A stretch of 64,000 nucleotides of DNA from Flammeovirgaceae bacterium. Lineage in GTDB: Bacteria; Bacteroidota; Bacteroidia; Cytophagales; Cyclobacteriaceae. Under the pieces are notes generated by a model, which was not told the DNA's origin, did no database searches, and was given only the letters and a program-made list of their open reading frames with translations. The stretch spans positions 744,001 to 808,000 of the forward strand of contig JADJRT010000001.1 in assembly GCA_016712035.1 (NCBI GenBank), written 5' to 3'. The position numbers and the translations under genes were made by a program. Below are positions 37,918 to 47,344 of this stretch, piece by piece. Numbering within the stretch: position 1 is the first letter of the stretch; the number at the start of each line of letters is the position of its first letter.

Positions 37918-38552
37918 TTATTTCTTGCTGATTTTCAAATTCCTGAAATCACCCTCAGAAGTATTTCCCACCCAGAATCCGATCCATCCATTCTTTCGAT
38001 CGCTTAGTTGATCTACCACCAATGAAGGCGTGCTCGAATTATTTACATACACTTTAACGGAAGGATATTCTATGACAATGGTTGCATGAAACCAATCGTC
38101 TGGGCTGGGAACAGGGGCTACAACATTTTCATATTTATCCGGAAATTTTTCGCGCAAGGTGTACCAGGAAATTTTGGATGTGAGACATATTGAACATGTG
38201 TCTTTCGTTCGGGATTTTTAAAATTGAACGGACGAAAGTAAACAGCCTCAAACGTGCTGTCATTCAAACCATGAAAAGCAAACCCAACAAAGCTTCTGCC
38301 TTGCTTATCTTGTCCTTTAATATCAAGATCAATTTTTCCATTTTCAAAAGTGAAATCATTGAGTCGAACTAATCCGTCACCCTCTTTAGCATCAAGATGA
38401 ACACTTTTAGAGTTTGTGGTAACTGCTCTATTAATAACGGTCCATGTTTTCGAATTCGTAACCATTGAAAGATCAGGCGTTGTAACTTTCTGCGCAGCTG
38501 AGTAAAAACACGTTCCAAGAAAGAGGAGTAAAGCAAAAGATGATATTTTCAT
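37918..38552 (-). CDS. Secreted LamG/3-keto-disaccharide hydrolase-like (DUF1080-type) protein, one-base frameshift
   Basis: The start MKISSFALLLFLGTCFYSAAQ is a signal peptide. The rest is a jelly-roll with GDGLVRLNDFTFENGKIDLDI, SFVGFAFHGLNDSTFEAVYFRPFNF, DDWFHATIVIEYPSVKVYVNN and NGWIGFWVGNTSEGDFRNLKI, a pattern of LamG/concanavalin-like domains such as DUF1080. The break at GG 38167-38168 is repaired by one base, giving HPKFPWYTLREKFPDKY and about 211 residues. Binding of a sugar or polymer is plausible but not shown. It sits between PadR and the permeases in module 2, so it may be a substrate-side accessory. Adjacent to PadR by 6 bases. Confidence 0.7.
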
Positions 38553-38558
38553 AGATAA

Positions 38559-38900
38559 TTAATTTATTCCCGATAGACCAGAGAAAGCTGGATATTGTTG
38601 CCACAACGCAACTTTAAAATCACGTGACTCCTTAACTACTTTTTTGCCTAAGGCTGTCATGGTGAAAATCCGTTTCCTGCGGCCACCCCGTTCAGTAGTG
38701 GGTTTGCCCATTTCAGATTTCAAAAAGCCTTTGCCTTCCAATCGATCGAGTGTGGAATGCACCGCGCCAATAGATACTGATCGCCCGGTTTGGGATTCAA
38801 ATTCTTCCGCAATTCGAAATGCGTATGAATTTTCGTCCCCCAGAATGCCAACCAGAAGCAACAGTACTTCTTCAAATTCGCCAAGTCTCGTTTCTATCAT
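38559..38900 (-). CDS. PadR-family transcriptional regulator (module 2)
   Basis: A 113-residue winged helix: TRLGEFEEVLLLLVGIL, AFRIAEEFESQTGRSVSIG, recognition helix AVHSTLDRLEGKGFLKSEMG and wing RGGRRKRIFTMTALGKKVV. It is a diverged paralogue of the module 1 PadR. It would control its own gene, the LamG-like gene and two permeases downstream. A long inverted repeat begins two bases upstream of its ATG, a strong candidate operator. Confidence 0.9.
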   Translation of the reverse strand: MIETRLGEFEEVLLLLVGILGDENSYAFRIAEEFESQTGRSVSIGAVHSTLDRLEGKGFLKSEMGKPTTERGGRRKRIFTMTALGKKVVKESRDFKVALWQQYPAFSGLSGIN

Positions 38901-38901
38901 A

Positions 38902-38964
38902 TGTTACCAGATTGTAGAACTAATATACGGGAGTTATTATTATTTGTTCTACCATTTGGTAACA
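38902..38964. promoter_or_regulatory. Long inverted repeat, probable PadR operator pair
   Basis: Left arm TGTTACCAGATTGTAGAAC (38902-38920) and right arm GTTCTACCATTTGGTAACA (38946-38964) are inverted copies matching at all but a few central positions, separated by 25 bases. The right arm also contains the dyad TACCA-TT-TGGTA. Paired sites in the spacer between the PadR gene and the divergent GMC gene suggest repression of one or both. Confidence 0.6.
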
Positions 38965-39055
38965 AATACTTCATTTGAATGGAAAGGTTACACGCCTATT
39001 CAGTTCTGATCAAATTAAAATTTCCTTAATTTCAAGCCCACTAACTACCGGTGTT

Positions 39056-40756
39056 ATGCTTAATCAAGATGAACGAACTTTTGATTCCATTGTAATTGGC
39101 TCGGGAATATCAGGCGGCTGGGCTGCCAAAGAACTTTGCGAAAAGGGGTTGAAGACGCTTGTATTGGAGCGCGGCCGTAATGTGGTGCACAATAAGGATT
39201 ATCCCACGGCAACAAAAAATATTTGGGAACTTCCAAACCGCGGGCGGCTTACAGCAGAATTTTTGAAGGAGAATCCTCTCATCAGTAAATCGGCAGGCAT
39301 TGCTGAAGACAATATGCACTTCTTTATAAAAGATAAAGATCATCCGTATGTGCAAGAGAAACCTTTTGATTGGGTACGTGGCTATCAGGTAGGAGGCAAG
39401 TCATTAACATGGGGGCGGGCAACCCAGCGGTGGAGTGAATATGAATTTTCGGCACCAGCCCGATTTGGTTTTGGACTCGATTGGCCTATTCGCTATAAAG
39501 ATGTGGCTCCTTGGTATTCGCATGTAGAAAATTTTATTGGCATTTGTGGTAAAGCCGAGGGTATTGAAGCGATGCCCGATGGTGAGTTTCTTCCGCCCTT
39601 TGATTTCAATTGTGTGGAGTCGCACATGCATCAAAATATAAAAGAGAATTTTCCTGATCGATATATGACTCCGGCTCGCTGGGCCCATCTCACCAAGCCA
39701 AAAGAAATTCATTTGCAACAAGGGCGTGGCCAATGTCAGGCGCGGAATTTATGTATGCGCGGCTGTCCGTTTGGCGGATACTTCAGTTCGGTATCATCAA
39801 CGTTGCCGTGGGCTGAGAAAACAGGCAACCTGACTATTCGCCCACACTCTGTCGTTCACTCTATTATATATGATGAGCAGTCAGGAAAAGCTTCGGGCGT
39901 GCGCCTCATCGATGCAAACACAAGCCAAGTGATAGACTTTAACGCCAAAATAATTTTCGTTAACGCATCCGCGTTGAATAGTTTATTAGTGTTGCTCAAT
40001 TCAAAGTCAAATCGGTTTTCTAACGGATTGGGAAATGATAATGGATTGTTAGGCAAGTATGTAGCGTTTCATAATTATCGTGCTTCGGTCAATGGTATTA
40101 TAGAAGGCTTTGAAGACAAATATTATTTTGGAAGAAATCCCACAGACTCTATCATTGCCAACTATCGCAACCTAAAAAAACAAGACACCGATTACTTGGG
40201 TGGGTTTACCACATTCACTGGAGCTTATCGTGAAGGGTGGTGGGCTGATAAGAATAATGAAGCCATTGGTGCTGAGCTAAAATCAAAAGTTCAAACTCCG
40301 GGCCGGTGGCGTGTATTTATGTACATGCAAGGCGAAACCATTCCAAAAGAAAAAAATCATGTTCGTTTGAGTGATACAGAAAAAGATCAATGGGGTATCC
40401 CTTTGTTAGTTACTTCGATTGACTACGATGACAACGATGAAAAAATGACGAAAGACTTTTTAGAACAGTCTGTAGCTATGCTAGAAAAGGCCGGGGTCAA
40501 AGAAATTAATCAACACGACACCCATCAGGCACCGGGGTTGGACATTCACGAAATGGGTGGCTGCCGCATGGGCCGCGACCCAAAAACTTCTTTATTAAAT
40601 GAATGGAACCAAATGCACTTATGTAAAAATGTATTTGTAACCGATGGTGCATGTATGACAAGCACGGGCAATCAAAGTCCCTCTATATTATATATGGCGT
40701 TAACGGCAAGAGCTGCGAATTATGCAGTGGAACAAGTGAAGAAAGGAAATTTGTAA
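39056..40756 (+). CDS. GMC-family FAD-dependent oxidoreductase
   Basis: I chose ATG 39056 (MLNQDERTFDSIVIGSG), which starts just before the FAD-binding GSGISGG; a frame start at 38975 adds 27 unlikely residues. The roughly 566-residue protein has the ADP-binding LVLERGR, the GMC signature region GGKSLTWGRATQRW, a CxxxxCxxRGCPFGGYF Cys cluster, and the C-terminal catalytic His region HDTHQAPGLDIHEMGGCRMG with TDGACMTSTGNQSPS. This type (gluconate/choline dehydrogenase-like) oxidises sugars or alcohols, often with a small partner subunit, which is absent here. It is divergent from PadR across the inverted repeat. Confidence 0.87.
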   Translation: MLNQDERTFDSIVIGSGISGGWAAKELCEKGLKTLVLERGRNVVHNKDYPTATKNIWELPNRGRLTAEFLKENPLISKSAGIAEDNMHFFIKDKDHPYVQEKPFDWVRGYQVGGKSLTWGRATQRWSEYEFSAPARFGFGLDWPIRYKDVAPWYSHVENFIGICGKAEGIEAMPDGEFLPPFDFNCVESHMHQNIKENFPDRYMTPARWAHLTKPKEIHLQQGRGQCQARNLCMRGCPFGGYFSSVSSTLPWAEKTGNLTIRPHSVVHSIIYDEQSGKASGVRLIDANTSQVIDFNAKIIFVNASALNSLLVLLNSKSNRFSNGLGNDNGLLGKYVAFHNYRASVNGIIEGFEDKYYFGRNPTDSIIANYRNLKKQDTDYLGGFTTFTGAYREGWWADKNNEAIGAELKSKVQTPGRWRVFMYMQGETIPKEKNHVRLSDTEKDQWGIPLLVTSIDYDDNDEKMTKDFLEQSVAMLEKAGVKEINQHDTHQAPGLDIHEMGGCRMGRDPKTSLLNEWNQMHLCKNVFVTDGACMTSTGNQSPSILYMALTARAANYAVEQVKKGNL

Positions 40757-40842
40757 AACTTAGATCAAGTTACAATTTTAGATTCTTGAATGTAGTAGGA
40801 AATTCCCATGTGCTTTCAAGGTAAGATTCGGGTCACAATTGC

Positions 40843-40850
40843 TACATTTG
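40843..40850 (+). promoter_or_regulatory. Candidate -7 box upstream of the repeat protein (TACATTTG)
   Basis: TACATTTG matches TAnnTTTG and lies 44 bases before the ATG at 40895. No clear -33 box. Confidence 0.35.
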
Positions 40851-40894
40851 TTGGATTAACCTTACTATAACTGAATTTTTTGGGTTACTACGAC

Positions 40895-43800
40895 ATGAAG
40901 AATATACTGACCGGGCTTTTTTTTATTCTGTTTTCTACTTTGGCCTGGGCTCAGCCCGCGAATGACAATTACGCAGCGGCCATCGATGTTTCATCCATTA
41001 TTAATCTCTGTTCTGCGAATGCGGCTTTTACAACGCTAAACGCAACGGCCGATAATAATAAAGGAAGCGCTTGGGATAGTGGTCCTAATTATAATGTCTG
41101 GTTCAAGTTCACCGCTACAACGAACTATATGAAAGTACAGTTGAACACAGGCGCCCCAGAGGGGAACATGCAATATCCTTATTTAGCGCTGTGGGCAACG
41201 AACGGTACCACGGAGTTAGCATCGGCCAACCGTATTGGTCAGTACACCGATTTAGAAGTTGATTACTATGGACTGACGCCCGGAGTGGTGTATTACATTT
41301 CGGTGGACAACTTAACAGGTGCGGGTTACCGGGGCACGTTTAAGTTGTGTTTGAGTGATGTGGTTGATTATAATTTTTATGAAGGCGCGGTTGATGTTAC
41401 GGGTTTAATAAATGGTTGTTCTGCTGATGCAGCTTACACGACAGTCAATGCTTCCGCAGACAAGAACAAAGGCGCGGCCTGGGATAGCGGCCCGAATTAC
41501 AATCGTTGGTTCAAGTTCACAGCTACTACGAACTACATGAAAGTCCAGTTGAATACGGGCGCCCCAGAGGGAACATGCAATATCCATACTTAGCCTTGTG
41601 GTCACGAGAATGGCACGACAGAGTTGGCCTCCGCAACCGGATTGGTCAGTACACCGATTTAGAAGTTGACTACTATGGACTGACACCTGGAGTAGTGTAT
41701 TACATTTCGGTAGATAATTTAACAGGTGCAGGTTACCGGGGCACGTTCAATTGTGTTTGAGCGATGTGGTTGATTATAATTTTTATGAAGGGGCGGTTGA
41801 TGTTACGGGTTTAATAAATGGATGTTCGGCCGATGCCGCCTACACGACAGTCAATGCTTCCGCAGACAAGAACAAAGGCGCGGCCTGGGATAGCGGTCCG
41901 AATTATAATCGTTGGTTCAAATTCACCGCTACTACGAACTACATGAAAGTCCAGTTGAACACAGGCGCCCCGGAAGGAACATGCAATATCCTTATTTAGC
42001 GCTGTGGGCAACGAACGGTACCACAGGTTGGCCTCGGCCAACCGGATTGGTCAGTACACCGATCTAGAAGTTGACTACTATGGACTGACGCCTGGAGTTG
42101 TGTATTACATCTCGGTAGATAACTTAACAGGTGCAGGTTACCGGGGCACGTTTAAATTGTGTTTGAGCGATGTGGTTGATTATAATTTTTATGAAGGGGC
42201 GGTTGATGTTACGGGTTTAATAAATGGTTGTTCGGCCGATGCCGCCTACACGACAGTAAATGCTTCCGCAGACAAGAACAAAGGCGCGGCCTGGGATAGC
42301 GGCCCGAATTACAATCGTTGGTTCAAATTCACCGCTACTACGAACTACATGAAAGTCCAGTTGAACACAGGCGCCCCTGAGGGGAACATGCAATATCCAT
42401 ATTTAGCCTTGTGGTCAACGAATGGCACAACAGAGTTGGCCTCGGCCAACCGGATTGGTCAGTACACCGATTTAGAAGTTGACTACTATGGACTGACGCC
42501 TGGAGTAGAGTATTACATCTCGGTAGATAATTTAACAGGTGCAGGTTACCGGGGCACGTTTAAATTGTGTTTGAGCGATGTGGTTGATTATAATTTTTAT
42601 GAAGGGGCGGTTGATGTTACGGGTTTAATAAATGGTTGTTCGGCCGATGCCGCCTACACGACAGTAAATGCTTCCGCAGATAAAAACAAAGGAGCGGCCT
42701 GGGATAGCGGTCCGAATTATAATCGTTGGTTCAAATTCACCGCTACTACGAACTACATGAAAGTCCAGTTGAACACAGGCGCCCCAGAGGGGAACATGCA
42801 ATATCCTTATTTAGCGCTGTGGGCAACGAACGGTACCACGGAGTTGGCCTCGGCCAACCGGATTGGTCAGTACACCGATTTAGAAGTTGACTACTATGGA
42901 CTGACGCCTGGAGTAGAGTATTACATCTCGGTAGATAATTTAACAGGTGCAGGTTACCGGGGCACGTTCAAATTGTGTTTGAGCGATGTGGTTGATTATA
43001 ATTTTTATGAAGGGGCGGTTGATGTTACGGGTTTAATAAATGGATGTTCGGCCGATGCCGCCTACACGACAGTAAATGCTTCCGCAGATAAAAATAAAGG
43101 GGCGGCCTGGGATAGCGGTCCGAATTATAATCGTTGGTTCAAATTCACCGCTACTACGAACTACATGAAAGTCCAGTTGAATACAGGCGCCCCAGAGGGA
43201 ACATGCAATATCCTTATTTAGCGCTGTGGGCAACGAACGGTACCACCGGAGTTGGCCTCGGCCAACCGGATTGGTCAGTACACCGATCTAGAAGTTGATT
43301 ACTATGGACTGACGCCTGGAGTAGAGTATTACATCTCGGTTGATAATTTAACAGGTGCAGGTTACCGGGGCACGTTTAAATTGTGTTTGAGCGATGTGGT
43401 TGATTATAATTTTTATGAAGGCGCGGTTGATGTTACGGGTTTGATAAATGGTTGTTCGGCTGATGCCGCCTACACGACAGTAAATGCTTCCGCAGACACG
43501 AACAAAGGCGCGGCCTGGGATAGCGGCCCGAATTACAATCGTTGGTTCAAATTCACCGCTACTACGAACTACATGAAAGTCCAGTTGAACACAGGCGCCC
43601 CTGAGGGGAACATGCAATATCCATATTTAGCCTTGTGGTCAACGAATGGCACAACAGAGTTGGCCTCGGCCAACCGGATTGGTCAGTACACCGATTTAGA
43701 AGTTGACTACTATGGACTGACGCCTGGAGTAGTGTATTACATCTCGGTAGATAATTTAACAGGTGCAGGTTACCGGGGCACGTTTAAATTGTGTTTGAGC

Positions 43801-46591
43801 GATGTGGTTGATTATAATTTTTATGAAGGCGCGGCTGATGTTACGGGATTGATAAATGGTTGTTCGGCTGATGCCGCCTACACGACAGTAAATGCTTCCG
43901 CAGACAAGAACAAAGGCGCGGCCTGGGATAGCGGCCCGAATTACAATCGTTGGTTCAAATTCACCGCTACTACGAACTACATGAAAGTCCAGTTGAACAC
44001 AGGCGCCCCTGAGGGGAGACATGCAATATCCTTATTTAGCCTTGTGGTCAACGAATGGCACAACAGAGTTGGCCTCGGCCAACCGGATTTGTCAGTACAC
44101 CGATTTAGAAGTTGACTACTATGGACTGACGCCTGGAGTAGAGTATTACATCTCGGTAGATAATTTAACAGGTGCAGGTTACCGGGGCACGTTCAAATTA
44201 TGTTTGAGCGATGTGCTGGATTATAATTTTTACGAGGGAGCAATTGTCTTAACGGATCTTAACAACTGGTGTTCGGCCGATGCAGCTTACACTACGGTAA
44301 ATGCGACAGCGGATAAAAATAAAGGCGCTGCCTGGGATAGCGGTCCGAATTACAATCGGTGGTTTAAGTTCACGGCCTTAACAGCATCAGTAACTATTCA
44401 ATTAAAAACCGGAGCTCCCGAAGGCAATTTACAATATGGATATCTCGCCTTGTGGGCTTCTAATGGAACTACTGGTTTAGCATCTGTTAACAGAGCCGGT
44501 CAATACAATGATTTAACTATAAACTATGGTGCACTGGTCATAGGTAGCGAGTATTATATATCTGTGGACAACTTAGCGGGTGCTGGCTATCGGGGCACCT
44601 TTAAGTTATGTATCAACAATGTTGACCCCACGGCATTTTATTCACGAGCCGATGGCGATTGGAATACACCAAGCACCTGGTCAAATATTACCTATGGCGG
44701 TGTAGCCTCAGTAACAACACCGGGTGCAGGTAATGTTGTTTACATCCGCGATAATGTGATTAACGTTACTTCGGCAGGCCAGGCAGCAGAAGTTAATATA
44801 ACAACCAGTGCAGCAAACACATCCCTTACTATTGATAACGCCACGCTAACTGTTAATGGTCGCTTCCTAAAAACGAATTCTGCAAGCAATTCAATTATTA
44901 CAACGGTTCAGAACAATGGCGTTCTCAGTGTTGCGAATAATGTGCTCCTAACCCGAAGCGGAGGAAATAGTAACACGCAACTTAACATTCCTTCAGGATC
45001 AGTAACGGTTGGGCAAGATATGATCTGGACCAGCACAAGCGGTACGATTGCTAACAATACGATGACACTAAGTAATTCATCATCATTGGCTGTTGGGCGA
45101 GATCTCACATTAAGTTATTCGGGTGGAATGAAAATAGGGTTTGCCTTTAATAATAACTCAACCCTGTCAGTAGGCCGCGATTTAACGTTTACTTCAACAG
45201 CAGCAACCCAAACCGAAGCCATATTCAATAATGCTTCCGCGATGAGCATCAAGAGAAACATCGTTCGTGGAGGAACACCTTTTGGGATACTTACTTTTAA
45301 CAACACATCAACGCTTACATTTAATGGCACAGCGAATCAACAAATCATCCCCGCTTCCGCGGGATCGGGAGGGGATGCTATTACATACAATCATGTTGTC
45401 TTCAACAACACAAGTGGGTTTGCGATTGACTACACAATGGGTGGGGTTGTCTCCATTCCTGGAAGTATCACATTAACACAGGGGATTCTCCGAACAACGG
45501 GAGCTAATTACTTGGCCTTATTACATGGATGTATAAGTTCATTGGGTAGTGTGAGTAGTTATGTTGATGGACCCATGACTATTGATTTAGCTTCCAACAC
45601 GCCTTCAACAACACTTACCTTTCCGCTAGGAAAAAGCGGATCGTATCGACCTGCTGTATTATCGGTTACTCATTCTGATAATGCCTCAGCCACGTATACG
45701 GCAGAACATATTAGTTCATCAGCCGGAGCGTTGGGCTACACATTGCCGGGAACGATCGAACGGGTATCCGGAGTCCGCTATTGGATTATCAATCGATCGG
45801 CTGTAGCCAATTTAACAAGTGCCACAGCTACTCTCTATTATGGAATTGGTACCAGCGATGGGGTAACGGATCCGCCAAACTTACGGGTAGTGAAAACCAA
45901 TGGTGCGGGCACGGTTTGGTTTGATGCCGGAGGCACAGGATCAGCCGCGGGAACAGGAACAATTACTTCCGCGCCTTTTGCTACATTCAGTGTAATCACA
46001 TTAGGTAACGCCACGGGCGGCTCAAATCCACTTCCAATTCAATTAAAATCTTTTGAAGCTAAACCGATGGCCAACAAAGTTGATATTCAATGGGTAACCG
46101 CTTCCGAGTTGAATAATGATTACTTCACCCTTGAACGATCCTCCGATGGTCAGGAGTTTGCTGAGGTAGTTCGCATTCCTGGAAAGGGAACCAAGCAAAC
46201 AGAATCGTCTTATGATTTTCTTGATGATAGGCCAATCATAGGCAGATCTTATTATAGATTGAAACAGACAGATTTCGACAAGAAGTCCTCTTATTCAAAA
46301 ATTGTTTTAGTAGAACTCGCGCTGGGTCAAAATCCAGAAGTGGTAGTCTATCCTAATCCAACAACGGAAGAAACATTTTCCGTGCAGATGAATGGATTTA
46401 TACCGGAAGAATCGGTGCAGGTTAAATTGTCGGATTCGATGGGTCGAATCCTATTCACCGAACAGACAACGGTGAGCTCTTCTGAACTTCATGAGATTAG
46501 AATTAATAAAGCAGGCTTGGCCTCCGGAGTTTATATTCTTTCCGTTCGTCAGAGATCAATAAATCTATTCTCAAGAGTAGTTATTAATTAA
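40895..46591 (+). CDS. Large secreted repeat protein with type IX C-terminal sorting domain, several indels
   Basis: The start ATG at 40895 gives a signal peptide (MKNILTGLFFILFSTLAWAQ). About nine tandem 136-residue domains follow, each with GCSADAAYTTVNASADKNKG, WDSGPNYNRWFKFTATT, LNTGAPEGNMQYPYLALW and YYISVDNLTGAGYRGTFKL, a beta-sandwich-like pattern. Then comes a Ser/Thr/Asn-rich stretch from 44640 (DGDWNTPSTWSNITYGG, then a parallel-helix-like region), and finally a T9SS type A domain (VVVYPNPTTEETFSVQMNG, ending GVYILSVRQR). It would be exported by the Sec pathway and then the PorP/Gld machinery encoded at 61-64 kb, and act on the cell surface, perhaps in adhesion. Frame breaks lie near 41571, 41603, 41750, 41979, 42025, 43197, 43243 and 44010; intact length would be about 1,900 residues. 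Confidence 0.85.
41361..44213 (+). repeat. Tandem array of near-identical 408-bp coding repeats
   Basis: Taking TGGTTGATTATAATTTTTA as anchor, units start at 41361, 41767, 42173, 42581, 42989, 43397 and 43805, with a diverged unit at 44214 and another before 41361. The period is 408 bases (136 codons); small departures come from indels. Units differ mainly at synonymous positions, implying recent duplication or gene conversion. Confidence 0.95.
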
Positions 46592-46596
46592 TACAA

Positions 46597-46624
46597 AAAG
46601 CCTGACGCATTCACATCAGGCTTT
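46597..46624. terminator. Rho-independent terminator after the repeat protein
   Basis: AAAGCCTGA (46597-46605) pairs with TCAGGCTTT (46616-46624) over 9 bp. A run of A precedes and T follows, so it can end transcription from the repeat gene on the plus strand and from the GIY-YIG/tRNA array on the minus strand. Confidence 0.75.
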
Positions 46625-46625
46625 G

Positions 46626-46691
46626 TACCCGGGACGGGAGTTGAACCCGTACAAGTATTACTACTCATCCCGATTTAATCGGGACGTGTCT
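46626..46691 (-). pseudogene. tRNA-Leu 3' portion, cassette copy 1
   Basis: On the minus strand the segment runs from the D-arm (AAGACACG) through a palindromic anticodon arm (TCCCG-ATTAAAT-CGGGA), a long variable arm, a complete T arm (ACGGG-TTCAACT-CCCGT) and the acceptor 3' strand CCCGGGTA. It matches the intact tRNA-Leu at 47646-47729 except in the anticodon arm. The 5' acceptor strand and first D-arm half are missing, so it cannot fold as a whole tRNA. Confidence 0.8.
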
Positions 46692-46929
46692 TATCAATTA
46701 GCGTTTGAATATATATACGACTTTTCATAGCCTTCAAAGCTTTTTCCCTTCTCATTGCCTCGATTTCCGATCCATAAGATTCCAAATACACTTTTTTCCA
46801 CGGCCTGTAAGGCTTTGTAGATTTTACTTTGCCAGCATTATGTTCGGCAAGCCTTCGCTCGGGTGATTCTGAATACCCAATATAGAATCTGCCATTCAAA
46901 ACAGATTGAAGTATGTATACGAAAAACAT
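46675..46929 (-). CDS. GIY-YIG endonuclease domain protein (UPF0213 type), intact cassette copy 1
   Basis: An 84-residue stand-alone GIY-YIG domain: FVYILQSVLNGRFYIGYSESPERRLAEHN, where YIL and YIGY form the motif and Arg in ERRL is the catalytic Arg. KSTKPYRPWKKVYLESYGSEIEAMRREKAL follows with the metal-binding Glu region. The ATG at 46929 lies 6 bases downstream of the tRNA-Leu 3' segment of copy 2 (46936-47001). The C-terminal TLIDKTRPD and the TAA stop are encoded within the tRNA-derived segment of copy 1. Small proteins of this family are often found next to tRNA genes in Bacteroidota; their function is not established. The only undamaged copy of three. Confidence 0.85.
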   Translation of the reverse strand: MFFVYILQSVLNGRFYIGYSESPERRLAEHNAGKVKSTKPYRPWKKVYLESYGSEIEAMRREKALKAMKSRIYIQTLIDKTRPD

Positions 46930-46935
46930 ATAAAG

Positions 46936-47001
46936 TACCCGGGACGGGAGTTGAACCCGTACAAGTATTACTACTCATCCCGATTTAATCGGGACGTGTC
47001 T
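46936..47001 (-). pseudogene. tRNA-Leu 3' portion, cassette copy 2
   Basis: Same segment as at 46626-46691, identical by eye over its full length, including the palindromic anticodon arm and the full T arm. It lies between nuclease copies 1 and 2. Confidence 0.8.
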
Positions 47002-47272
47002 TATCAATTAGCGTTTGAATATATATACGACTTTTCATAGCCTTCAAAGCTTTTTCCCTTCCCGATTCCATACACTTTTTGGGGGGGTTCCCTTCTCATT
47101 GCCTCGATTTCGATCCATAAGATTCCAAATACACTTTTTTCCACGGCCTGTAAGGCTTTGTAGATTTTACTTTGCCAGCATTATGTTCGGCAAGCCTTCG
47201 CTCGGGTGATTCTGAATACCCAATATAGAATCTACCATTCAAAACAGATTGAAGTATGTATACGAAAAACAT
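46985..47272 (-). pseudogene. GIY-YIG endonuclease gene, cassette copy 2, disrupted
   Basis: Near-identical to copy 1 at both ends but carries an insertion of about 34 bases around 47061-47094 (with a run of seven G), and has lost one C in the CGATTTC tract near 47108, so the frame is broken. The insert repeats nearby cassette words (CCATACACTTTTT), as if from a local partial duplication or mis-assembly. Confidence 0.75.
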
Positions 47273-47278
47273 ATAAAG

Positions 47279-47344
47279 TACCCGGGATGGGAGTTGAACC
47301 CGTACAAGTATTACTACTCATCCCGATTTAATCGGGACGTGTCT
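47279..47344 (-). pseudogene. tRNA-Leu 3' portion, cassette copy 3
   Basis: Same segment again. One change is seen (GGGATGG in place of GGGACGG on the plus strand, near the T-arm/acceptor junction). It lies between nuclease copies 2 and 3. Confidence 0.8.

Noticed and set aside
38975..39055. Earlier start for the GMC oxidoreductase
   Set aside because: The 27 added residues show no signal peptide or domain, run close to the inverted repeat, and precede the normal FAD-motif start at 39056.
41361..44213. Tandem repeats considered as a CRISPR or satellite array
   Set aside because: The 408-base unit is an exact codon multiple, is open in one frame, and encodes a domain continuous with a signal peptide and a C-terminal sorting domain. 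There are no spacers.
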